Source: Cellulosimicrobium composti (GTDB lineage: Bacteria; Actinomycetota; Actinomycetes; Actinomycetales; Cellulomonadaceae). Taken from it: a stretch of DNA of 52,794 bases. The stretch's first letter is position 1; every line of letters starts with the position of its first letter. Below the pieces are notes generated by a model. The model searched no databases, was not told the origin of the DNA, and was given only the letters and a program-made list of their open reading frames with translations. Of this stretch, positions 16,854-26,112 are shown piece after piece. The position numbers were made by a program, and so were the translations under genes. The stretch is from NCBI RefSeq assembly GCF_009711085.1, contig NZ_WMKA01000024.1, forward strand, positions 1-52,794. The letters are read 5' to 3'.

Positions 16854-18891
16854 GGCCGGCGCCCACCGCGGCGGCGTCCTGCTCGCGCCCGAGACGGCGC
16901 AGGACCGCGACGAGCTCGTTCGCGACGGTCGCGCGCGCGTCGCGGTCGTGGACGATCGCGAACCCCTCCATCGCCGACTCGAGCAGGTCCACGGCGTCCG
17001 CGTCGGCGCCCGCCGCGCTCCGCGACCGCCCCGCGAGCCAGAACGCGTGCGCCGCGTCGCCGACGTCGCCGGCGCGCGCGAACTCCTCGGCGACGCGCTC
17101 GGCGAGCGTCGCCGCCGCGTCGAGCTCGCCGGCGGTCGCGAGGAGCCGGGCCCGGGAGTCGCGCAGCTCGCGGCGTTCGCGCTCGGCGGCCGAAGCGTCG
17201 CGCTCCACGAGGTCGACGGCGCGCGGTTCCGCGGCGGTGTCGTCCGCGGCGGCGAGGTCGGCGAGCGTCCGGTCGACCTGGGCGAGGGCCGCAGGCACGT
17301 CGCCGCGCCGGGCCGCGACGCGCGCGGAGGCACGGACGACGGGGCCGACGAAGCGCGGCGCGACGCCGCCGGCGCGCAGCAGCGCGAGCGCGTGGGCGAA
17401 CGCGGGCGCGGCGCCCTCGTCGTCGCCGTCGACGGCGGCGAGCTGCGCGGCCTCGGCGAGCGCGAAGCCCGCGCGGTCGAGGTGCCCGGCGGTCTCGAGC
17501 AGGGTCGACGCACGACGCAGGAGCTGCGCGGCGCGCACGGGGTCCTCGCGCGCGACGTCCTCGGCGAGGGCGAGCAGCCCGTCCGCGTCGGCGGGCTCGG
17601 CACCGGGCGCGCCCGCGGCGGACGGGTCGTCCGGCGCGGCCCCGGAGGGCCGAGCCGCGGGAGCGGCAGCGACGGCATCCGCGGTGCCGACCCCTGCGGT
17701 GCCGACCTCTGCGTCGACGGCCCCTGTGGTGACGGACCCGGTGGTGACGGACCACGCGGGGACGGGGACCGATCCCGTGCCGCCGCCGTCCGCGCTGAGC
17801 ACCGCGAGGTCCACCGGGAGCGTGCGCGCGCCGCGCGCCCACGCGGCGTGCAGCCGCTCGGACGCGGCGGGCGTGCCGTTGCGCGCGTCGAACGCGCGCG
17901 CGAGGTCGGCCGCCTCGCGGCGCGCCCACTCGTCGAGCTCGGCCACCGTCGACGCGGGGACGTCCCGCAGCGCGAGCGGGGCGTCCGCGTGCGCGTCGCG
18001 CAGCACGCCCGTCGCGACGCTCGCGCTCGTGAGGAAGCCGAGCCGGTCCCCGGGCGAGTCCGCCACGGTGAGGAAACCCTGGTGCTCGACGAGGAGGCGC
18101 AGCGCCCGGGACGCGTTCCCGGTCCGCGCGAGGAACTCGACGTGCCGGCCCGTGGGACCGGTCATCGACACGCCGGTGTCGAGGTGGCGCAGGCCGCGCC
18201 GGTGCGTGCGCGCGGCGGCCTTCGCGTCGCCGACCTCGAGGTAGGCGAGCTGGAGGTGCGACAGCATGTCCCCGGGCTCGGTCGCGCACGACGGCGACCC
18301 CTCCAGCACCTGCTCGAGGAGCCGGACGCCCTCGTCGTACCGGCCCGTCTCGAAGAGATAGGCCGCGCGGTCGCCCGGCTCGCACGCCTCGCACTGGGAG
18401 TACTCGTCGCGCGGCGTCGCGACCCAGGCGCGGTAGGCGTCCTCCACGTCCGCGCTCCCGCGCTCGCGCGCCCACTCGAAGCGCTCGAGCGCGACCGCGT
18501 TCGTGCCGTTGCCCGCGAGGGCGTACCGCCGCGCCATGTCGTCGAGGGTCCGCTCGATCTGCCCGGCCGGGACGTCGGGGAACTCCATGAGGTGCCCGAC
18601 CATCCACTTGAACGACCAGAACAGCGAGTGCGCGTCCTGTGCGTCGAAGTGCTCCGGGTGCTCGTCCCACCAGCGCAGCAGCCGGGTGAACGGCAGGTAC
18701 GCCTTCGTCACCTCGCCGCCCCACACGGACGACTCGACGAGCACGAAGAGCGCGTACGCGCGCGCGGCGTCGGGGCCCTCGGCCTCGACGCGCTCGAGCT
18801 CGGCCGCTGCGGCCGTCGAGCGCGCGAGGCCGTACGGTATGCGCCGGACGTCGTACAGGGCGGCGTTCACCTGGTCCACGGACCGCGTCAT
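16843..18891 (-). CDS. Large TPR-like helical protein of the Hsp90-like operon
   Basis: 682 residues, the last gene of the YbjN-Hsp90-like operon. The N-terminal half (about 1-390) is helical with TPR-like repeats, for example YLFETGRYDEGVRLLEQVL and LAYLEVGDAKAAARTHRRGL. The C-terminal half (about 460-680) has further repeats (ARAGDVGDAAHAFWLAGRSRSA). They are joined by a Val/Thr/Gly/Ala-rich linker (about 400-455) encoded by imperfect short DNA repeats near 17700-17760. ECEACEPGDRAAY-like cysteines (QCEACEPG) may bind metal. Its ATG overlaps the stop of the Hsp90-like gene. TPR proteins are client adaptors of Hsp90 in eukaryotes, so a co-chaperone role is a reasonable inference, untested. 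Confidence 0.75.
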   Translation of the reverse strand: MTRSVDQVNAALYDVRRIPYGLARSTAAAAELERVEAEGPDAARAYALFVLVESSVWGGEVTKAYLPFTRLLRWWDEHPEHFDAQDAHSLFWSFKWMVGHLMEFPDVPAGQIERTLDDMARRYALAGNGTNAVALERFEWARERGSADVEDAYRAWVATPRDEYSQCEACEPGDRAAYLFETGRYDEGVRLLEQVLEGSPSCATEPGDMLSHLQLAYLEVGDAKAAARTHRRGLRHLDTGVSMTGPTGRHVEFLARTGNASRALRLLVEHQGFLTVADSPGDRLGFLTSASVATGVLRDAHADAPLALRDVPASTVAELDEWARREAADLARAFDARNGTPAASERLHAAWARGARTLPVDLAVLSADGGGTGSVPVPAWSVTTGSVTTGAVDAEVGTAGVGTADAVAAAPAARPSGAAPDDPSAAGAPGAEPADADGLLALAEDVAREDPVRAAQLLRRASTLLETAGHLDRAGFALAEAAQLAAVDGDDEGAAPAFAHALALLRAGGVAPRFVGPVVRASARVAARRGDVPAALAQVDRTLADLAAADDTAAEPRAVDLVERDASAAERERRELRDSRARLLATAGELDAAATLAERVAEEFARAGDVGDAAHAFWLAGRSRSAAGADADAVDLLESAMEGFAIVHDRDARATVANELVAVLRRLGREQDAAAVGAGLSG

Positions 18892-20855
18892 CGGTTCTCC
18901 TCGTCGGGGGAGCGGTCGGCGCTCGCGCCCGGCCCGGCCGCGAGGGCACGGGCGAGCAGGAGCGACAGCGAGTCGTTCATGAGGGCGGCCTCGGCGGGCT
19001 GGAGGGCCTTGCCCGAGGCCAGCACGGCCGTGACGTACAGCGACCGGCCCCCGGCCGCGCGGACGTCGGCGTCGGGGCTCGCGAGCAGGTCGCGCACCGT
19101 GTCGTTGGCGTCGTTGAGGACGAGCCGGCGCGGGCGCGCGGGGCCGCTGATCCCGGCGAGGATCTCGCCCCACAGGTCGTCGGTCTCCGCGGCGCGTGCC
19201 GCCTCGCGGGCGTGGTCGCCGTCGCGGTCGTGCAGGAGCATCGCGGGCAGGGCGTCGGGCTCGAACCGGCGCAGGACGACGTCGCAGCCCTGCTCGTCCA
19301 GCGCGGCGTCCAGCGCCGCGAGGGCGTCGGCGACCTCGAGCTCGCGCAGCGGCTCGACCTCGGCGAGGACGTGCGAGACGTCGGCCGCCGCCACCGGGGC
19401 GAGACGCCACCCCGGGAAGCGGTCCGCGACGCGCTCGAGCAGCGCGGCGTCGTAGACGTAGCCGCCGTTGACGACCGGCAGGCCCTGCGCGGCGGCCACG
19501 GGCGCGATGCGCCGGAACTCCTCGACGGTCGTGGTGTAGAGCAGCCGGCCGCGGGGGTGCGCCTCCGCGAGGTCCGCGAGGGTGCCCGTGCCGGCGGTGG
19601 TCTCGAACGGCAGCACGCGGGCCGCGACGTCGAGCATCTCGTCGTCGGTGAGCGCGAGCGCCCGGACCGCGAGGTGGTGGGTCTCGAGGAAGCGCCGCGC
19701 GAGGACCGAGTCCGTCGCGAGCGTCTCCAGGAGCCACCGCCGCACCTGCGCACCGAGAGCGTCCCGGGTCGCGAGGAGCACCTCGTCCTCGTACAGGCCC
19801 TCGCGCGACGCGGTGGGGCGCAGCACGGACGCGTCGAGCACGCACCGGACGAAGAAGGCCCACGGGGGGAGCAGGTCGTCGACGGCGCTGCCGAGGAGCA
19901 TGCGCTTGAGGTACACGCGGTGACGCGCGGTCGTTGTCGGCGCGACGGCCGCGGGCAGGACGTACGCGACCCCGGACAGGCCGGCGAGCGGCAGGTCGAG
20001 GTCGATGCGGGCGAGCGGCGTGAAGCCCAGCGTGCGCTCGGCGTAGGCGGCGAGCGCGGCGTCGCGCGCCGCCGGCGTCGGGTGCGCCGCGCGCCAGGGC
20101 AGGTCCTCGCCGCTGAGCCGCCGCAGGGCGACGGGAGCGTCGGGACCGCCCGCGGCCGGGTCGTCGAGGCGCGTCTCGACGAGCAGCTCGACCGGCAGGA
20201 GCGAGCCGAAGTCCTGCGCGAGCGCGACGACCGTCTCGGGCGCGAGCCAGTGCTCGGTGTCCCGGCGCGGGCGCAGCCGCACCACGCTGCCGGGCTCCGC
20301 GGGCGCGTCGGGGTCGTCCGGGGCGAGCTCGACGAGCTCGTACCGCCCGTCCGAGCGCCCGCGCCAGCGGACCGGCGCGGCCGGGCCGCCCGCCACGGAC
20401 GGGCGGGCCGAGCGCGACACGAGCTCGATCTCGTCGGCGACCATGAACGCCGAGAGCAGCCCGATGCCGAACTGGCCGAGGAACTCCTCGCGCCCCGTGC
20501 CGAGCTCGACGTCCCGCTTGGAGCTGCGTCCGATCGTCGCGAGGAGCTCGTGGGCCTCGTCGCGCGTCAGGCCGACGCCCGTGTCGTGCACCTCGAGGCC
20601 CCCGCCCGCGAGGGGCCGCAGCACGATCCGGGCGGGCCCGTCGGTGTCCCCGAGGGCGCCGCGCGCCGTGATCGCGTCCACGGCGTTCTGCAGGAGCTCG
20701 CGCAGGTACACGCGCGGGCTCGAGTACAGGTGCCGGGCGAGGAGGTCGACGACGCCGCGCAGGTCGACCTGGAAGGCCGCGCCCGGCGCGTCGTCGCGGG
20801 CCGGGTCCCCGGACGGCCCCGGGGCGCGCGCCGTGCGCTCGTCCGTCCCGCTCAC
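18888..20855 (-). CDS. Hsp90-like GHKL ATPase (HtpG paralogue family)
   Basis: 655 residues from GTG. The N-terminal ATPase has LRELLQNAVDAI (catalytic-side E and Mg-binding N57), HDTGVGLT (91-97) and GQFGIGLLSAF (127-137). The middle domain has HRVYLKRMLL and the TASREGLYEDE segment that replaces HtpG's NVSRE. The rest is much diverged from HtpG, although the length is similar (HtpG is about 630). This is the actinobacterial 'HSP90 family protein', not a simple htpG. The start GTG overlaps the stop of a YbjN gene and its stop overlaps the TPR gene start, so YbjN, Hsp90-like and TPR proteins are translationally coupled. Confidence 0.88.
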   Translation of the reverse strand: MSGTDERTARAPGPSGDPARDDAPGAAFQVDLRGVVDLLARHLYSSPRVYLRELLQNAVDAITARGALGDTDGPARIVLRPLAGGGLEVHDTGVGLTRDEAHELLATIGRSSKRDVELGTGREEFLGQFGIGLLSAFMVADEIELVSRSARPSVAGGPAAPVRWRGRSDGRYELVELAPDDPDAPAEPGSVVRLRPRRDTEHWLAPETVVALAQDFGSLLPVELLVETRLDDPAAGGPDAPVALRRLSGEDLPWRAAHPTPAARDAALAAYAERTLGFTPLARIDLDLPLAGLSGVAYVLPAAVAPTTTARHRVYLKRMLLGSAVDDLLPPWAFFVRCVLDASVLRPTASREGLYEDEVLLATRDALGAQVRRWLLETLATDSVLARRFLETHHLAVRALALTDDEMLDVAARVLPFETTAGTGTLADLAEAHPRGRLLYTTTVEEFRRIAPVAAAQGLPVVNGGYVYDAALLERVADRFPGWRLAPVAAADVSHVLAEVEPLRELEVADALAALDAALDEQGCDVVLRRFEPDALPAMLLHDRDGDHAREAARAAETDDLWGEILAGISGPARPRRLVLNDANDTVRDLLASPDADVRAAGGRSLYVTAVLASGKALQPAEAALMNDSLSLLLARALAAGPGASADRSPDEENR

Positions 20856-21343
20856 CGCGCGCCGGCGGCGCCGTCGGCCACGGCCTGCGCCGCGGTGTCG
20901 GGGAAGCGCTCGTCGAGCGCGTCGAAGAACTGCAGGCCCGTGAAGAGCCCGCACTCGACGAGCTGGCCGAGCTGGTCGTCCGCGACGCCGAACTCGAGGT
21001 CCGTGGCCACCTCGGTGTACACCGCGAGGCGGTCGTCCTCCACGCGCGCGTAGACCTTGGGCCAGATCTTGTCGCGGTTGAACTCGTTCGCGACGAGGGC
21101 CACCTGCGCCTCCGCCTCGGCGGGCAGGGTGCGGTTCCAGCGCCCGCGGACCTGGAGGATCTCCTGCTTCTCGCCCATGAGGAAGAAGAAGAACACCTTG
21201 CCGTCCCAGTTGCCGCCGAGGTCCCCGTCGGAGTCGACGAAGTACCGCCAGTCGCGGCTCGTGAGGAACGCCTCGACCCGCTCGCGCGTCAGCGGCGCGT
21301 TCTGGCTGGTCGGTGCGGCGTCCGGCTTGGTGAAGAAGCCCAT
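20852..21343 (-). CDS. YbjN domain protein C, first gene of the Hsp90-like operon
   Basis: 163 residues from ATG 21343, with an AAGGA motif about 9 bases upstream. The YbjN blocks are FVDSDGDLGGNWDGKVFFF, EILQVRGRWNRTL, NRDKIWPKVYARV and DLEFGVADDQLGQLVECGL, with tail LQFFDALDERFPD. It overlaps the Hsp90-like gene by GTGA. A TAGGGT -10 candidate lies at 21445-21450, giving a leader of about 95 nt, unlike the leaderless neighbours. Given the chaperone-like YbjN fold it may present or protect clients for the Hsp90-like ATPase (inference). Confidence 0.85.
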   Translation of the reverse strand: MGFFTKPDAAPTSQNAPLTRERVEAFLTSRDWRYFVDSDGDLGGNWDGKVFFFFLMGEKQEILQVRGRWNRTLPAEAEAQVALVANEFNRDKIWPKVYARVEDDRLAVYTEVATDLEFGVADDQLGQLVECGLFTGLQFFDALDERFPDTAAQAVADGAAGAR

Positions 21344-21444
21344 GGCTCGAGTCCTTGTCGTCGTCGGGGCGCCGGCGCGCCCGCCACCGCAGGAGCCGTG
21401 GGGTGCGCGACGCAGGGCCCGCGAGGAGCGGGCGGTCGTCGGAC

Positions 21445-21450
21445 ACCCTA
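21445..21450 (-). promoter_or_regulatory. Candidate -10 of the YbjN/Hsp90-like/TPR operon
   Basis: TAGGGT on the minus strand. It is back-to-back with the miaA promoter at 21517 in a 186-bp divergent region. Confidence 0.3.
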
Positions 21451-21516
21451 CGCATCCCCACCCACACGGGACAGACCTTCCGGACCGGCGGCATCCGTCG
21501 CGACCAGCACGGACGG

Positions 21517-21522
21517 TACCGT
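21517..21522 (+). promoter_or_regulatory. -10 element of miaA
   Basis: TACCGT ends seven bases before the GTG at 21530. No ribosome-binding site is visible between them. Confidence 0.4.
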
Positions 21523-21529
21523 TGCGCGG

Positions 21530-22561
21530 GTGAAGACCGAGCACGACCCGTCGCGCGCGCGCCGTGTCGTCGTGGCCGTCGTCGGGCCGACCGCGACCGG
21601 CAAGTCCGACCTCGCCCTCGACCTCGCCGAGCGGCTGTCCGTCCCCGGCGCCCCGGCGGAGATCGTCAACGCCGACGCGTACCAGCTCTACCGCGGCATG
21701 GACGTCGGCACGGCGAAGGTCCCCGTCGCCGAGCGCCGCGGCGTGCGCCACCACCTCCTCGACGTCCTCGACCCCGTCGAGGACGCCTCCGTCGCGCGCT
21801 ACCAGACGCAGGCGCGGCGCGTCCTCGACGAGATCGACGCGCGCGGGGCGCGGGCCGTCGTCGTGGGCGGGTCCGGCCTGTACGTGCGCGCGCTGCTCGA
21901 CGACATGCGCTTCCCCGGCACCGACCCCGACGTGCGCGCGGCGCTCGAGGCGCGCGCGGAGGCGGAGGGCACGCGTGCGCTCTACGACGAGCTCGCGCGG
22001 CGCGACCCCGAGGCCGCCGCGAGCATCGGCCCGGCGAACACGCGGCGGGTCGTGCGCGCCCTGGAGGTCATGGAGCTCACGGGCGCGCCGTTCACCGCCA
22101 ACCTCCCGCGCCAGGTCTACGTGCGCCCGACCGTCCAGATCGGTCTCGACTGCGACCGCGCCGTGCTCGACGCCCGGGTCGCCGGCCGCGTCGAGCGGAT
22201 GTGGGCGCAGGGGCTCGTCGACGAGGTGCGGCGCGTCGAGGCCCGGGGCATGGGACGCACCGCGCGGCGCGCCGTCGGGTACGCCGAGGTGCTGGCCGCG
22301 CTGCACGGCGAGACGACCGAGGACGTGGCCCGCGAGGCCGTCACCGCCAACACGCGGCGCCTCGCGCGCAAGCAGATGGGGTGGTTCGGGCGCGACCCGC
22401 GCGTGCGTTGGCTCGACGCGCAGTCGCCGACGCGCGTCGAGGACGCGCTCGCGGCCGTCGCCGAGGCCGACGCGCGCGCGGCCGCGGCCGGACCGGTCGC
22501 GGGGGCCGAGCCGGACGAAGCGGACACCGGTGCGCCCGTGCGCCGTAGTCTGGGCTCATGA
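21530..22561 (+). CDS. miaA: tRNA dimethylallyltransferase MiaA
   Basis: 343 residues. MiaA transfers dimethylallyl from DMAPP to A37 of tRNA, making the substrate of MiaB. P-loop GPTATGKS is at residues 19-26. DAYQLYRGMDVGTAK, GGSGLYVRALLDD and the C-terminal TRRLARKQMGWFGRD are signature blocks. It carries an Ala/Glu-rich C-terminal extension of about 40 residues. The start is GTG 21530; the frame is open further upstream but those residues do not align with MiaA. dapF begins inside the stop codon (ATGA). Confidence 0.96.
   Translation: MKTEHDPSRARRVVVAVVGPTATGKSDLALDLAERLSVPGAPAEIVNADAYQLYRGMDVGTAKVPVAERRGVRHHLLDVLDPVEDASVARYQTQARRVLDEIDARGARAVVVGGSGLYVRALLDDMRFPGTDPDVRAALEARAEAEGTRALYDELARRDPEAAASIGPANTRRVVRALEVMELTGAPFTANLPRQVYVRPTVQIGLDCDRAVLDARVAGRVERMWAQGLVDEVRRVEARGMGRTARRAVGYAEVLAALHGETTEDVAREAVTANTRRLARKQMGWFGRDPRVRWLDAQSPTRVEDALAAVAEADARAAAAGPVAGAEPDEADTGAPVRRSLGS
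22546..22551 (+). promoter_or_regulatory. Internal -10 element of dapF within miaA
   Basis: TAGTCT in the last codons of miaA ends six bases before the dapF ATG. dapF may thus have its own leaderless transcript as well as read-through from miaA. Confidence 0.4.
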
Positions 22562-23592
22562 CGCGCACCCGCTTCACCAAGGGCCACGGGACCCGCAACG
22601 ACTTCGTGCTCATCGCCGACACGAAGGGCGAGCTCGACCTCACGCCCGAGCTCGTGCGTGCGCTCGCCGACCGCCGCGGGGGCGTCGGGGGCGACGGCGT
22701 CGTCCGCCTCGTCCCGACGGCCCTCGTCCCCGAGTCGCGCGAGGTGCTCGCCGAGGACCCGCACGCCATCTGGTTCATGGACTACCGCAACGCCGACGGC
22801 TCGGTCGCCGAGATGTGCGGCAACGGCGTGCGCGTCTTCGCGGCCTTCGCCGAGCGGCTCGGGCTCGTGAGCTTCGCCGGCGGGAACGACGTCCCGGTCG
22901 GCACGCGCGCCGGCGTCAAGCGCGTGCGCAAGGAGGACGACGGCTGGTACGCGGTCGACATGGGCCCGTGGTTCCTGCCCGGCGGCCGGCCCGCGCTGCA
23001 CGACGGCTACGACGCGACGGTCGTCGTGCGCGGCTGGGAGGTCCCGCGCCCCGCGCTGAGCGTCGACCTCGGCAACCCGCACACCGTGCTCGCCGTGGCG
23101 CGCGAGGACCTGCTCGCGCACGCCGACCTCACGCAGGCGCCCGCCGTCGAGCCGCAGCCCCCGCACGGCACGAACGTCGAGCTCGTCGTGCCGCTCGGCG
23201 AGACGACCGCGGAGGACGGGACCGTCGTCGGCCGCGTGCGCATGCGCGTCCACGAGCGCGGGGTGGGGGAGACGCCGTCGTGCGGGACCGGGGCGTGCGC
23301 GGCGGCGCTCGCGGTCCGCGTGTGGGGCGGACCCGACGCACCCGACACGTGGCTCGTCGACGTCCCCGGCGGCACCGTGCGCGTCCGGGCGCTCGAGGGC
23401 GACCGCGTCGAGCTCGCGGGTCCTGCCGAGCTCGTGTACTCCGGCGAGGTGGACCTCGCGGCGCTCGTCCCGGGAGCTCCTGGGACGGCGGAGCCCGAGG
23501 GCGCCGTCGACCCCGCCCCGCAGGGCGAGGAGGACGCGAGCCGCGACGTGGTCGCGACCGGCGCCGCGGACGGCGACCGGACGCACGTCTGA
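22558..23592 (+). CDS. dapF: Diaminopimelate epimerase DapF
   Basis: 344 residues. Interconverts LL- and meso-diaminopimelate without PLP, for lysine and peptidoglycan. The two catalytic cysteines are C87 in EMCGNGVRVFA and C242 in PSCGTGACAAAL. The substrate region is GTRNDFVL. A C-terminal extension of about 45 residues rich in Ala/Pro/Asp follows the last strand (ELVYSGEVDL). It overlaps miaA by 4 bp and converges on the methyltransferase with 13 bp between the stops. meso-DAP use by DapF fits an organism that makes DAP even if its wall contains another diamino acid. Confidence 0.96.
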   Translation: MTRTRFTKGHGTRNDFVLIADTKGELDLTPELVRALADRRGGVGGDGVVRLVPTALVPESREVLAEDPHAIWFMDYRNADGSVAEMCGNGVRVFAAFAERLGLVSFAGGNDVPVGTRAGVKRVRKEDDGWYAVDMGPWFLPGGRPALHDGYDATVVVRGWEVPRPALSVDLGNPHTVLAVAREDLLAHADLTQAPAVEPQPPHGTNVELVVPLGETTAEDGTVVGRVRMRVHERGVGETPSCGTGACAAALAVRVWGGPDAPDTWLVDVPGGTVRVRALEGDRVELAGPAELVYSGEVDLAALVPGAPGTAEPEGAVDPAPQGEEDASRDVVATGAADGDRTHV

Positions 23593-23605
23593 GGCGCCGA
23601 GCGCG

Positions 23606-24295
23606 TCAGGACGGCGCGACGACCTCGAGCACGCGGAAGCCCTTCGCGCTCGCGGCGCGGCCGACCGTCGCGCCCGGCAGCAGCGGGGGCAGCGCCTCGG
23701 CGAGCCAGCGCTGGAGCGAGTCGGAGCCGAGGTTGCGCTGCACGACGAGGTGCGCGCTCGCGCCCGGCGCGAGGCGCGGGAGCCAGTGCAGCAGCATCGC
23801 GTGCAGCACGTCCTTGCCGACCCGGATCGGCGGGTTCGACCACAGCGCCGCGAACCGGACGTCGTCCGGCACCTCGTCCGGGACGACCGCCCGCACGTTG
23901 GCCAGGCCGAGGCGCTGCGCGTTGCGCCGCACGAGGTCGAGCGCGCGCTCGTTGACGTCCACGGCCCACACCGTCGCCCCCGGCGCCTCGAGCGCCATCG
24001 TCAGGGCGACCGGGCCCCACCCGCACCCGAGGTCGAGCACGTGCGCGGGCGCGCCGCCCGCCCGGGCGGCGAGCACGTCGTCGAGCGCGGGCGCGGTGCG
24101 CAGCAGGACCTGCGTGCCGAGGTCGAGTCGCCCGGGGGAGAAGACGCCGGACGCGACCTCGACCTCGACGTCGCGCCCCGCGAGCCGCACCGAGATCGTG
24201 CGGCGCTCGGCCGCGGACGCCGGCCGCGCGGTGAAGTAGTGGTCCTGCGGGTCGTCGTGCGGGGGCTCGACGGCCCGGTGCTCGTCCTCGGTCAC
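23606..24295 (-). CDS. RsmC-like class I SAM methyltransferase
   Basis: 229 residues from GTG 24295. The SAM-binding motif is VLDLGCGWGPVAL, the acidic strand VWAVDVNERAL, and the catalytic SNPPIRVGK is the NPP(F/Y) type used for base amino-group methylation. This matches the 16S rRNA m2G1207 methyltransferase family (RsmC). HYFTARP near the start is typical of actinobacterial members. A TAGGAT -10 candidate (24304-24309) lies 8 nt before the start. Its rRNA target is inferred from family only. Confidence 0.85.
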   Translation of the reverse strand: MTEDEHRAVEPPHDDPQDHYFTARPASAAERRTISVRLAGRDVEVEVASGVFSPGRLDLGTQVLLRTAPALDDVLAARAGGAPAHVLDLGCGWGPVALTMALEAPGATVWAVDVNERALDLVRRNAQRLGLANVRAVVPDEVPDDVRFAALWSNPPIRVGKDVLHAMLLHWLPRLAPGASAHLVVQRNLGSDSLQRWLAEALPPLLPGATVGRAASAKGFRVLEVVAPS

Positions 24296-24442
24296 GTCGG
24301 CCGATCCTACGCGGGCGCGCCCGGCGGCCGGGCCTCGGCGCGGGCCCGCGCGCCTTATCGGCTGGCACCGGGACGATTTCGCGTGCCACGCTTGTTGTCC
24401 TGCCAGGGCGCACGCGCGCCCGGACCCGACGGAAGGCGGCAC

Positions 24443-26002
<1,560 letters not shown>

Positions 26003-26012
26003 CGACCCGAAT

Positions 26013-26048
26013 CACGACCCCGCGCGGCATGCCCCGCGCGGGGTCGTG
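26013..26048 (+). terminator. hflX terminator hairpin
   Basis: A perfect 15-bp stem (CACGACCCCGCGCGG with its complement) around a six-base loop CATGCC, 10 nt after the hflX stop. No T-run follows, as is common in high-GC actinobacteria. Confidence 0.85.
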
Positions 26049-26100
26049 CCGTACGGGGCCGGGCCGTCCACAGGTCCGCCGGCGGGTGGGCGCCCGACCG

Positions 26101-26106
26101 TAGACT
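26101..26106 (+). promoter_or_regulatory. -10 element of the DinG/XPD-type helicase gene
   Basis: TAGACT ends exactly six bases before the GTG at 26113. Confidence 0.5.
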
Positions 26107-26112
26107 CGACGG

